Below, piece by piece: positions 14,591-21,763 of a stretch of DNA of 32,342 nt. How positions within the stretch are numbered: position 1 is the first letter of the stretch; the number at the start of each line of letters is the position of its first letter. Position numbers and translations under genes: made by a program. The notes beneath the pieces were generated by a model that searched no databases, was not told the origin of the DNA, and was given only the letters and a program-made list of their open reading frames with translations. The stretch is from Bacteroidota bacterium (GTDB taxonomy: Bacteria; Bacteroidota; Bacteroidia; Bacteroidales; WCHB1-69), in contig JAKPTX010000246.1 of NCBI GenBank assembly GCA_029570835.1, forward strand, positions 1 through 32,342. Reading direction: 5' to 3'.

Positions 14591-16234
14591 ATGAAACAAC
14601 ACACTTTCTTCTTTGCGGTGCTTTTACTTTTTGCGGTTTGCGGTTTTGGCTGTAAATCGGGACCAGATCAATCGGATAAGAAGATCTTTAAATACAATGA
14701 GTCGGTGGGGATTACCTCGCTGGATCCGGCGTTTTCTTCCGGACAAGCTACGCTCTGGCCCTGCAATCTGCTGTACAACGGATTGGTAGATCTGGATGAG
14801 CAGCTGCGAGTAGTCCCGATGATCGCCAAACGATGGGAAATCTCAGAGGATGGAACGTTGTATACTTTTTATCTAAGGGATGATGTCTATTTCCACGACG
14901 GAGGAGAGTTTCAGTTCCCGGAACCCAGACTTGTAGTTGCGGAAGATTTTGTGTACAGCTTAAGTCGTATTTTGGATCCGGAAGTAGCCTCTCCCGGTGC
15001 GTGGATCTTCCGGCAAGTAGCACTGGATGAAAATGGAAAGCCCCAATTTATCGCAGTGGATGATACGACCTTTCAAATTCGGTTGAGTGCTCCGTTTCCC
15101 CCTTTTATCAATATTTTATCGATGAAATATTGCTCTGTCGTTCCGAAAGAGGTGGTAGAAAAGTATGGTAAAGAGTTTCGGAAACATCCTGTGGGAACCG
15201 GTCCTTTCCGGTTTCAGCTGTGGGAAGAGGGAATCAAACTGGTGTTGCGGAAAAATGAACACTACTTTGAAAAAGATGAACAAGGCAATGCTCTCCCCTA
15301 TTTAGATGGAGTTGCCATCACCTTTATCTCCGACAAACAAGCGATGTTTATGGAGTTTATGAAGGGAAACCTGGATCTGATTTCAGGATTGGACGCTTGT
15401 TACAAAGATGCTCTGCTCACCCGGGATGGCAATCTGAAAGAGGAGTTCCACCAACAGATCAGAGTACAAAAAGCACCTTATCTCAATACGGAGTATCTGG
15501 GATTTCTACACAAAGAAAATAAAAGCGGAGAGCTCAATCCGCTGCTGATTAAAGAAGTACGTGAGGCGATCAATTACGGAATTGACCGCGAAAAGATGAT
15601 TCGCTATTTACGTAACGGAATTGGCAATCCTCACACCCACGGATTTGTTCCTGCCGGATTGCCCTCTTTCGATACCGCCAAAGTTAAAGGCTATCAATAT
15701 AATCCGCAGAAGAGTGCGGCACTGCTTGCAAAAGCGGGATTTCCCGGCGGACAAGGATTACCGCCTATCCCACTCTCTGTTTCATCCGGCTATTTGGATC
15801 TGATCCAATATATTCAGCACGAACTGGGAAAATTGGGCATTCAAATCAAGATTGATGTCCAGCAGGCAGCCCAACAACGCGAGATGATGCGCAACTACCA
15901 ACTCCCCTTCTTCAGAGGCTCCTGGATTGCAGATTATCCCGATGCAGAGAACTATCTGGCGCTCTTTTATTCCAAAAATCTTCAACCTGTCGGATCCAAC
16001 TATACTCACTATGTGAATCTACAGTTTGACGCGCTGTTTGAAAAATCGCAGCAAATTATCGATCCCGTTGAGAGAAACAAAGCTTATACCCAATTGGATT
16101 CACTCCTGATGGCAGATGCTCCTGTCGTGATCCTTTTTTACGATCAGGTGATCCGATTTGTGCAGCAGAACATCAGTGAAATGGAGATTCCGGCGACCAA
16201 TATGCTGGAATTGAGGAGAGTCAAAAAAGAGTAA
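14591..16234 (+). CDS. Peptide/oligopeptide-type solute-binding lipoprotein (SBP_bac_5)
   Basis: 547 aa. The signal sequence has a lipobox-like end GFGC, with lipidation expected at C21. The body has SBP family 5 landmarks: the N-terminal SLDPAFSSG, PMIAKRWEISEDGTLYTFYL (about 72-91), HPVGTGPFRF (about 202-211) and VREAINYGIDREKMI (about 320-334). The C-terminal part has RGSWIADYPDAENYLALFY. The family binds peptides, nickel or sugars for ABC importers. No dpp/opp permease or ATPase genes are adjacent, so the transporter partner is unlinked, or the protein has another role. Bacteroidota members of this family are often such solitary lipoproteins. Confidence 0.88.
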   Translation: MKQHTFFFAVLLLFAVCGFGCKSGPDQSDKKIFKYNESVGITSLDPAFSSGQATLWPCNLLYNGLVDLDEQLRVVPMIAKRWEISEDGTLYTFYLRDDVYFHDGGEFQFPEPRLVVAEDFVYSLSRILDPEVASPGAWIFRQVALDENGKPQFIAVDDTTFQIRLSAPFPPFINILSMKYCSVVPKEVVEKYGKEFRKHPVGTGPFRFQLWEEGIKLVLRKNEHYFEKDEQGNALPYLDGVAITFISDKQAMFMEFMKGNLDLISGLDACYKDALLTRDGNLKEEFHQQIRVQKAPYLNTEYLGFLHKENKSGELNPLLIKEVREAINYGIDREKMIRYLRNGIGNPHTHGFVPAGLPSFDTAKVKGYQYNPQKSAALLAKAGFPGGQGLPPIPLSVSSGYLDLIQYIQHELGKLGIQIKIDVQQAAQQREMMRNYQLPFFRGSWIADYPDAENYLALFYSKNLQPVGSNYTHYVNLQFDALFEKSQQIIDPVERNKAYTQLDSLLMADAPVVILFYDQVIRFVQQNISEMEIPATNMLELRRVKKE

Positions 16235-16290
16235 AATGGCAAAAGAGAAAAAAAATTCAGATTGCAAGCTTTTTATTTAAAAAAAAGTTG

Positions 16291-16298
16291 TACTTTTG
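16291..16298 (+). promoter_or_regulatory. -7 box of the rpsF-rpsR-rplI operon
   Basis: TACTTTTG matches TAnnTTTG. Transcription would start near 16305, giving an A-rich leader of about 50 nt. Confidence 0.6.
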
Positions 16299-16354
16299 CA
16301 CCCCCTAAAATAATTCATTTTAAAAACAATTAAAAAACTAAAAACAAAGTAATT

Positions 16355-16705
16355 ATGTTAAAACAGTACGAAACCGTTTTCATTATGACTCCCGTTTTGT
16401 CTGATGAACAGATGAAGGAAACGGTGCAAAAATTTGAGAATATTCTCGTTGAGAAAGGTGCTGAGATTATTCATCAAGAGAACTGGGGTTTGCGTAAATT
16501 AGAGTACCAAATCCAAAAGAAATCAACCGGTTTTTATCACCTTTTTGAATTTAAAGCTGATCCATCCGTTGTTGCTGAATTAGAACTTCAGTACCGTCGT
16601 GATGAGAAAGTAATTCGTTATCTCACCGTTTCACTAGACAAACACGCTATTGCATACAGTGAAAAAAGACGTAATTTAAGAAAAGCAAGAGAAGAAAACA
16701 ATTAA
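16355..16705 (+). CDS. rpsF: Ribosomal protein bS6
   Basis: 116 aa. The N-terminus [20 protein letters not shown] and the following [19 protein letters not shown] are typical for bS6. The length is normal for Bacteroidota, without the long acidic E. coli tail. bS6 pairs with bS18 on the 30S platform. First gene of a three-gene operon; rpsR begins 12 bp downstream. The start has no Shine-Dalgarno. Confidence 0.97.
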   Translation: MLKQYETVFIMTPVLSDEQMKETVQKFENILVEKGAEIIHQENWGLRKLEYQIQKKSTGFYHLFEFKADPSVVAELELQYRRDEKVIRYLTVSLDKHAIAYSEKRRNLRKAREENN

Positions 16706-16717
16706 AAATCGGAAATT

Positions 16718-16993
16718 ATGGCACAACAAACAGATATTAAATATTTAACCCCTATTGCGGTAGAAATCAGACAAAAGAAATATTGTCGTTTCAAAAAAAG
16801 TGGTATCAAATATATCGACTACAAAGATGGTGAATTTTTGAAAAGATTTGTAAATGAGCAAGGAAGAATTCTTCCTCGTCGTTTAACCGGTACTTCTTTA
16901 AAATATCAAAAGAAAGTAGCTCAGGCAGTAAAACGTGCAAGACACCTTGCGCTTCTACCTTTTGTTGCTGATAATTTAAAAACCAATCAATAA
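16718..16993 (+). CDS. rpsR: Ribosomal protein bS18
   Basis: 91 aa. [18 protein letters not shown] (20-37), [20 protein letters not shown] (50-69) and [12 protein letters not shown] (73-84) are standard bS18. bS18, bS6 and bS21 form the pocket that hides the 16S anti-SD tail in Bacteroidota ribosomes. The start has no useful SD. The stop codon overlaps the strong SD of rplI. Confidence 0.97.
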   Translation: MAQQTDIKYLTPIAVEIRQKKYCRFKKSGIKYIDYKDGEFLKRFVNEQGRILPRRLTGTSLKYQKKVAQAVKRARHLALLPFVADNLKTNQ

Positions 16994-16998
16994 GGAGG
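16992..16998 (+). promoter_or_regulatory. Strong Shine-Dalgarno of rplI
   Basis: AAGGAGG, fully complementary to the CCUCCUU anti-SD, ends 7 nt before the rplI ATG and overlaps the rpsR stop codon. It is the only clear SD I find among the starts in this window. Confidence 0.85.
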
Positions 16999-17005
16999 AA
17001 TTACA

Positions 17006-17455
17006 ATGGAAATAATTTTAACACAAGACGTACATAAGTTAGGTTATGCTGATGATATCGTAAAGGTAAGAGATGGTTACGCAAGAAACTATTTAATTCC
17101 TCAAGGATTTGCGATTCCTGCAACAGAAACCAACAAAAAGATTTTAGCTGAAACTTTGAAACAACGTGCTTTCAAATTAGAGAAAATCAGAAAAGAGGCT
17201 GAATTTTTAGCCGGTAAAATCGAAGGTTTGACACTTCAAATTGGTGTGAAAGCATCTGAAAAAGGAACTATTTTCGGATCTGTTACCAATATTGCTGTTG
17301 CTCAGGCATTAAAAGAACAACATGATATTGAAATCGACCGCAAGAAGATTATCTTATCCAGTGACCACATTAAAGAGTTAGGTAATTACACTGCTCAAGT
17401 TAATGTTCACAAAGATTTCAAAGTAACCGTAAATTTAGAGGTTATCGCTGAATAA
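17006..17455 (+). CDS. rplI: Ribosomal protein bL9
   Basis: 149 aa. The N-terminus MEIILTQDVHKLGYADDIVKV, then RDGYARNYLIPQGFA (22-36), a long central helix (about 40-75) and the C-terminal domain with SEKGTIFGSVTN (83-95) are all standard. Last gene of the rpsF operon, 12 bp after rpsR. Unlike its neighbours it has a strong SD. The operon ends in a heptamer array and a hairpin terminator at 17486-17521. Confidence 0.97.
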   Translation: MEIILTQDVHKLGYADDIVKVRDGYARNYLIPQGFAIPATETNKKILAETLKQRAFKLEKIRKEAEFLAGKIEGLTLQIGVKASEKGTIFGSVTNIAVAQALKEQHDIEIDRKKIILSSDHIKELGNYTAQVNVHKDFKVTVNLEVIAE

Positions 17456-17458
17456 TCC

Positions 17459-17482
17459 GAAGGCGGAAGGCGGAAGGCGGAA
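17459..17482 (+). repeat. GAAGGCG heptamer array
   Basis: GAA at 17459, 17466, 17473 and 17480 (last unit GAATAAA). It starts three bases after the rplI stop codon and directly precedes the terminator hairpin. Confidence 0.92.
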
Positions 17483-17485
17483 TAA

Positions 17486-17521
17486 AAAAAAAGAAGAGCT
17501 CATGAGGGTTCTTCTTTTTTT
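17486..17521. terminator. Bidirectional hairpin terminator between rplI and the tRNA operon
   Basis: AAAAAAAGAAGA (17486-17497) pairs with TCTTCTTTTTTT (17510-17521), giving a 12-bp stem with A and T tails on opposite sides. It can end transcription of the rpsF operon (plus) and of the tRNA operon (minus). Confidence 0.8.
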
Positions 17522-17530
17522 GTGATCTGG

Positions 17531-17603
17531 AGCGGAAGACGGGTCTCGAACCCGCTACCTACAGCTTGGAAGGCTGTCGCTCTACCAAATGAGCTACTTC
17601 CGC
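17531..17603 (-). tRNA. tRNA-Gly (anticodon TCC)
   Basis: 73 nt plus an encoded CCA (17528-17530 on the minus strand). Acceptor stem GCGGAAG/CTTCCGC with discriminator U; anticodon loop CTTCCAA; T-loop TTCGAGA. Third and last gene of the tRNA operon. Confidence 0.96.
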
Positions 17604-17617
17604 TGATAAAAAAATTG

Positions 17618-17699
17618 TGGGAGAGGAAGGATTCGAACCTCCGAAGACTTCGTCAACAGATTTACAGTCTGCCCCATTTGGCCACTCTGGAACTCTCCC
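17618..17699 (-). tRNA. tRNA-Tyr (anticodon GTA)
   Basis: 82 nt with the long variable arm of a class II tRNA. Acceptor stem GGGAGAG/CTCTCCC, discriminator A, anticodon loop CTGTAAA. The next three bases are CAA, so CCA is not encoded. Confidence 0.96.
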
Positions 17700-17711
17700 A
17701 ACAAAAAAAAG

Positions 17712-17785
17712 AGCCGGTGGACGGATTCGAACCGCCGACCAGCTGATTACAAATCAGCTGCTCTGGCCAACTGAGCTACACCGGC
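17712..17785 (-). tRNA. tRNA-Thr (anticodon TGT)
   Basis: 74 nt. Acceptor stem GCCGGTG/CACCGGC, anticodon loop TTTGTAA, T-loop TTCGAAT, discriminator U; CCA not encoded. First gene of the operon. Confidence 0.96.
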
Positions 17786-17841
17786 TTTTTTGTTTTTATT
17801 CTTCTGAGTTATGAAAAGAACTTTACCTCTTAAGAGGAACG

Positions 17842-17849
17842 CAAAAATA
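17842..17849 (-). promoter_or_regulatory. -7 box of the tRNA operon
   Basis: The minus strand reads TATTTTTG. Transcription would start near 17835, inside a perfect 12-bp palindrome CCTCTTAAGAGG (17826-17837). The rest of 17850-18037 is AT-rich with nothing else recognised. Confidence 0.55.
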
Positions 17850-18037
17850 TCATTTTTTTCGTTACAATCGGAACTTTTTTCTATTTTTTTATTATTTTTT
17901 TATTCACTTGAAAATCAGATGTTTATAAATAGATTGTGACGATTTTAATCAAAATTAGAAAAAATCATTCATTTCAAAACCTTTATTTTTGGGAAGAATT
18001 TGAACGATTTATGAAAATATTGAGCTCATCGTAATCC

Positions 18038-20995
18038 CTACTTAACAAATATTTCATCAATAAACAAGTGAGAAGGATTTCCTTCACCCAAGTGCCAGGC
18101 AGGAATAGTTCCGAAATTGATCGCTTTGATTTTTAGATAACGGGTCTTCACGGTTTTCTTAATGATAAAGTCGTCAGTCATCACGGTATAATCCTTAACA
18201 TCGTGTGGATTTTTATATGAACCGTAAGGAGTAAAGTTATCTCCATCGCTGGAGATTTCCACTATCAATTGGGTTGGGAACCAGATCCAGGATCTGACAT
18301 CTTGCAAGAAGCCGGCACCCACTTCATGAATCTCCTTCTCTTCCAGCAAATCGATGATCACTTCACAATCTACACCGTAAAAGCTTTGCCAGCCACCCAA
18401 GCGGAAGTTTTCTGTTCCGCGGATATGATCAATCAATCCCTCATCTCCATCTGCGGTATATTGCGGATTATAGCGGGTAATATATTGGATCTTTTTATCC
18501 CGTTTTATGATAAAATAAACCGCCTCGATAGGCTTACTCCATCCCGTTTTGGGATTCCAGGATGCAGCTTTGACTTTTGTATCACTTTTCAACTTAAAAG
18601 GAACTGTATAGCGATTTGACATGAAATTCGGATCTGTTCCATCAGTAGTATAGTAGATATGATCTGTCTGCGCGGGATAGTGAAACCCCTTTTGTTCACT
18701 CACTCGCGGTTGATGAGCGGATAGAGTAACAATCACACTATCCTTAAAGGAGCGTTGCATGGGAGAGATCACCGGAGCCACAGTCAGAGTAGGCTTGATT
18801 TCGCTAACCGGTCTATATTTCTGATGAGCACCCCATTTTTTATTGGGTTCCGATCCCATTTCAAACTCAATTACAGCGCCATTTTTAATGTCATCGTAAG
18901 TGATATAAGAACGTTGATAGTTTTTACCATTCAACTTCACCGACCGGATATAGATATTCTCTTTGGATTGGTTATGTGCAATAATCTCAATCTGTTTTCC
19001 ATTTTCCAATGCAACGGTCAACTTGTCAAATAGGGGCGATCCAAACAGATATTGGTCGTCCCCGGGCGCTACAGGATAGAAACCCATCGCTGAGAAGACC
19101 AGCCACGCCGACATCTGTCCGCAATCCTCATTGCCAATCAAACCATCCGGCTGAGAGGTATAGAACTCATCCATGATGTAGCGTACCAATTCCTGCGTTT
19201 TCCAGGGTTGCCCTACAAAAGAGTACAAGTAAGCAGCATGGTGACTCGGTTCATTGCCGTGAGCATATTGTCCTATCAAGCCGGTTACGTCCACCTGCTC
19301 CCTTCCGGAGAGTTGGGAAGAGGTATGAAAGAGCGAATCCAGGAAGCGGGCAGCCACTGCATCCCCCCCAATTAATTTAATATAATTATTAAAATCATGA
19401 GGAACATAGGTAGAATATTGCCATGAATTGCCTTCCGTGTAGTTGTTATTCACCTCGGCAGGATCGAAAGGCTCCCACCAGGCACCATTGTACTTGGGTC
19501 TCATAAAGCCATCCGGATCGATTAAATTCTTATAAAATTGCGCCCGTTCAATAAATTCCCGATAGATCTCCTCTTTTCCTATCTCCTTGGCAAACAGAGC
19601 GATACACCAATCGTCAAAAGCATACTCCAATGTTTTTGAGACGCTTTCATGTTCCGATTCAGCCGGGATAAATCCATGTTTTGCGTACTCAACCCTGCCC
19701 AGTTTAGGTAATTTTGCACTGTGAATCATCGCTTCAAGCACCTGTTCAGTATCCCCAACCGGAATTCCCTTTTTATAGGCATCCCATATCACGGGTACGG
19801 AATGGTATCCGATCATACACCAGGTTTCGTATGCGGAAAGCTCCCACACCGGCAACATACCACCCTGTTCATAGTGTTTCATAAAAGTGTAAATAAATTG
19901 TTCCGATCTTTTTTTGTCAATTAAATTAAGGAGGGGATGCAGAGCTCTGTAGGTATCCCAAAGGGAGAAAACGGTATAAATTTGATGCTCTTTGTCAACT
20001 CTCACTTTGCCGTCCATTCCCAGATAGGAACCATCTACGTCGTTGAAGAGATAAGGAGCGGTAAAAGCGTGATATAGAGCTGTATAGAATACGATCAGAT
20101 CCTCTTTATGCTCCGTTTCAGCCTTAAATTTCGACAACTCTTGATTCCAAATCCGATCCGCCTCTTGGCGTACACGGTCAAAGTCAAAATCTGCAATTTC
20201 GATATGATTTTTATGCGCATTATCCATAAATCCGGTTCCTGAAACTGCCACTTTAAGTACTACCTCTTCCACTTCCGGATAGAAGTAAACAATCGCTTTA
20301 CAGTTTTGTCCGGTAATCCCCTCGGGAGACTTAACCAATTGGTCATCTACGTAGTACTCAATCTTTTGAATCGGTTGAGAAGAGAGCAATGAGAAAGCAT
20401 ACTTCTGATTTTGACTCCATGCTCTGGAATCTCTAAATCCCATGATTGCCTTATCCTCTTTGGAATATTTCAATGCACTGTTAATCACAATATCGCGATG
20501 TTTTAAATCGATAATAAATCCTTTCGGTTGATCAGTTTTAGGAAATGTGTAACGGTGCATAGCTACTCTCAATGAGGTCGTCAGCTCCACCTGAACCTTG
20601 TTTTTATCCAGAATCACGCTGTAATAGCCCGGTTGTGCAATCTCATTTTGGTGTGAGAACCGGGAACGGTACTCCGTATTGATGACCGAAGCTTTTCCTA
20701 CAAAAGGCATCAAAAGCACATCAGCATAATCAGCAACGCCGGTACCACTCAGGTGAGAATGGGAAAATCCGTAGAGATATTCCTCATCGTAGTGGTATCC
20801 TGAACAGCCTTCCCATCCGTCCAGTTTGGTATCCGGACTCACCTGAACTGCCCCAAAAGGGAGGATAGCACCCGGAAAGGTATGCCCTGTAAAGGCAGTC
20901 CCAATCATCGGATTTACATATTGTGTGAAATTGGTTTGTGCACTCAATCTTCCAATCAGGAAGAGAAACAATACAAAGGTAATTTTATTTTTCAT
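18038..20995 (-). CDS. GH92 alpha-mannosidase with chitobiase-like and discoidin-like C-terminal domains
   Basis: 985 aa, exported (signal peptide ITFVLFLFLIGRLSAQ, 4-19). The GH92 N-terminal beta-sandwich starts YVNPMIGTAFTGHTFPGA (26-43) and continues with GFSHSHLSGTG. The catalytic domain has FSLWDTYRALHPLL (about 335), EGNSWQYSTYVPHD (about 530) and GNEDCGQMSAWLVFSAMGFY (about 617-636). GH92 enzymes are calcium-dependent exo-mannosidases acting on mannan or N-glycans. An extra beta-sandwich (about 740-835) resembles the chitobiase C-terminal domain (HIYYTTDGTDPN). The last 130 residues resemble an F5/8 type C (discoidin) domain. The protein lacks a lipobox and a T9SS tail, so it is probably periplasmic. 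No SusC/SusD or other glycosidase genes are near, so it does not belong to a classical PUL in this window. Confidence 0.95.
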   Translation of the reverse strand: MKNKITFVLFLFLIGRLSAQTNFTQYVNPMIGTAFTGHTFPGAILPFGAVQVSPDTKLDGWEGCSGYHYDEEYLYGFSHSHLSGTGVADYADVLLMPFVGKASVINTEYRSRFSHQNEIAQPGYYSVILDKNKVQVELTTSLRVAMHRYTFPKTDQPKGFIIDLKHRDIVINSALKYSKEDKAIMGFRDSRAWSQNQKYAFSLLSSQPIQKIEYYVDDQLVKSPEGITGQNCKAIVYFYPEVEEVVLKVAVSGTGFMDNAHKNHIEIADFDFDRVRQEADRIWNQELSKFKAETEHKEDLIVFYTALYHAFTAPYLFNDVDGSYLGMDGKVRVDKEHQIYTVFSLWDTYRALHPLLNLIDKKRSEQFIYTFMKHYEQGGMLPVWELSAYETWCMIGYHSVPVIWDAYKKGIPVGDTEQVLEAMIHSAKLPKLGRVEYAKHGFIPAESEHESVSKTLEYAFDDWCIALFAKEIGKEEIYREFIERAQFYKNLIDPDGFMRPKYNGAWWEPFDPAEVNNNYTEGNSWQYSTYVPHDFNNYIKLIGGDAVAARFLDSLFHTSSQLSGREQVDVTGLIGQYAHGNEPSHHAAYLYSFVGQPWKTQELVRYIMDEFYTSQPDGLIGNEDCGQMSAWLVFSAMGFYPVAPGDDQYLFGSPLFDKLTVALENGKQIEIIAHNQSKENIYIRSVKLNGKNYQRSYITYDDIKNGAVIEFEMGSEPNKKWGAHQKYRPVSEIKPTLTVAPVISPMQRSFKDSVIVTLSAHQPRVSEQKGFHYPAQTDHIYYTTDGTDPNFMSNRYTVPFKLKSDTKVKAASWNPKTGWSKPIEAVYFIIKRDKKIQYITRYNPQYTADGDEGLIDHIRGTENFRLGGWQSFYGVDCEVIIDLLEEKEIHEVGAGFLQDVRSWIWFPTQLIVEISSDGDNFTPYGSYKNPHDVKDYTVMTDDFIIKKTVKTRYLKIKAINFGTIPAWHLGEGNPSHLFIDEIFVK

Positions 20996-21016
20996 TATAC
21001 CGAAAAGATTAACTTA

Positions 21017-21024
21017 CAAAAATA
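21017..21024 (-). promoter_or_regulatory. -7 box for the GH92 gene
   Basis: The minus strand reads TATTTTTG. A TTG 21 bp upstream (21048-21046) lies next to the -7 box of the divergent gene, so the two promoters overlap. Predicted transcription start is near 21010. Confidence 0.6.
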
Positions 21025-21037
21025 CGAATAGTTTTCG

Positions 21038-21045
21038 TAATTTTG
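21038..21045 (+). promoter_or_regulatory. -7 box for the nucleotidyltransferase gene
   Basis: TAATTTTG matches TAnnTTTG. Transcription would start near 21052, only about 4 nt before the ATG, so the mRNA may be nearly leaderless. Confidence 0.55.
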
Positions 21046-21055
21046 CAAAAAAACG

Positions 21056-21763
21056 ATGAAACAGCTTAGTGGAATGATTTTTGCTGCCGGGTTGGGAACG
21101 CGGCTCTACCCTCTTACTGCCGATAAACCCAAAGCCCTGGTTGTGTATAAAGGTAAAACCTTGTTACAATGGGCGATTGAGAAGCTGCAAACAACGCCTG
21201 TCTCTCAAATTGTAGTCAACACACACCACTATAGTGATCAAATTGTCGATTTTGTAGGCGGTCGTGATTGGGGAATCCCGGTTCATATCTCAGATGAAAG
21301 CGATTTGTTACTGGATACCGCCGGTGGATTTAAAAAAGCAGAAGATTTTTTTCAAGAGAGTTCCGACATTCTGCTCTATAACGTGGATATTATCAGCAGT
21401 ATAGATTTAAATTTAGTAATTCAGCAACATTACAAAAGCGATAGTTACGCAACATTGGTCGTAAAAGATCGGGAAACCAGTCGCAAGTTAATCTTTGAAA
21501 AACAGCAGATGCAATTATCCGGGTGGATTAACTACCGGAGTGGCGAAAAGATCATCTGCCGGGAAGCAGCGGAGAGCTTAGAACTGGGTTTTAGCGGAAT
21601 TCATTTAGTAAAAAGAGAGATCTTAGGTTTGATCCCCCCTAATAAAAAGATTTCATTCACTCCATTCTACCTGGAAATAGCGAAAGAGTACCCTGTTATC
21701 GGATATTTAGATCAAAAAAGTGAGTGGAAAGATATGGGTAAAATCGAGGATTTTACTGAATAA
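21056..21763 (+). CDS. Sugar-1-phosphate nucleotidyltransferase (MurU/HddC-like)
   Basis: 235 aa, single NTP_transferase domain. The nucleotide-binding signature FAAGLGTRLYPLTADKPKAL (9-28) is complete. DTAGGFKKA (about 84-92) and LYNVDIISSIDL (about 104-115) give the metal-binding aspartate region. WKDMGKIEDF closes the domain, as in MurU and related enzymes. Likely activity is transfer of a nucleotide to a sugar-1-phosphate, for cell-wall sugar recycling or nucleotide-sugar supply. The exact substrate is unclear; MurU-like or D-glycero-D-manno-heptose-1-phosphate type are both possible. Its end overlaps the end of the convergent S46-like gene by 11 bp. Confidence 0.85.
   Translation: MKQLSGMIFAAGLGTRLYPLTADKPKALVVYKGKTLLQWAIEKLQTTPVSQIVVNTHHYSDQIVDFVGGRDWGIPVHISDESDLLLDTAGGFKKAEDFFQESSDILLYNVDIISSIDLNLVIQQHYKSDSYATLVVKDRETSRKLIFEKQQMQLSGWINYRSGEKIICREAAESLELGFSGIHLVKREILGLIPPNKKISFTPFYLEIAKEYPVIGYLDQKSEWKDMGKIEDFTE

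Noticed and set aside
16299-16354. S6:S18-binding autoregulatory leader in front of rpsF
   Set aside because: The leader is almost only A and T. I see no stem with the CCG-containing bulge described for that motif.
17522-17814. Two short plus-strand ORFs
   Set aside because: They are the reverse strand of the three tRNA genes.
17984-17991. Plus-strand TATTTTTG resembling a -7 box
   Set aside because: The only ATG shortly after it opens seven codons before a stop, and the region leads into the antisense of the GH92 gene. A chance match is likely in AT-rich DNA.
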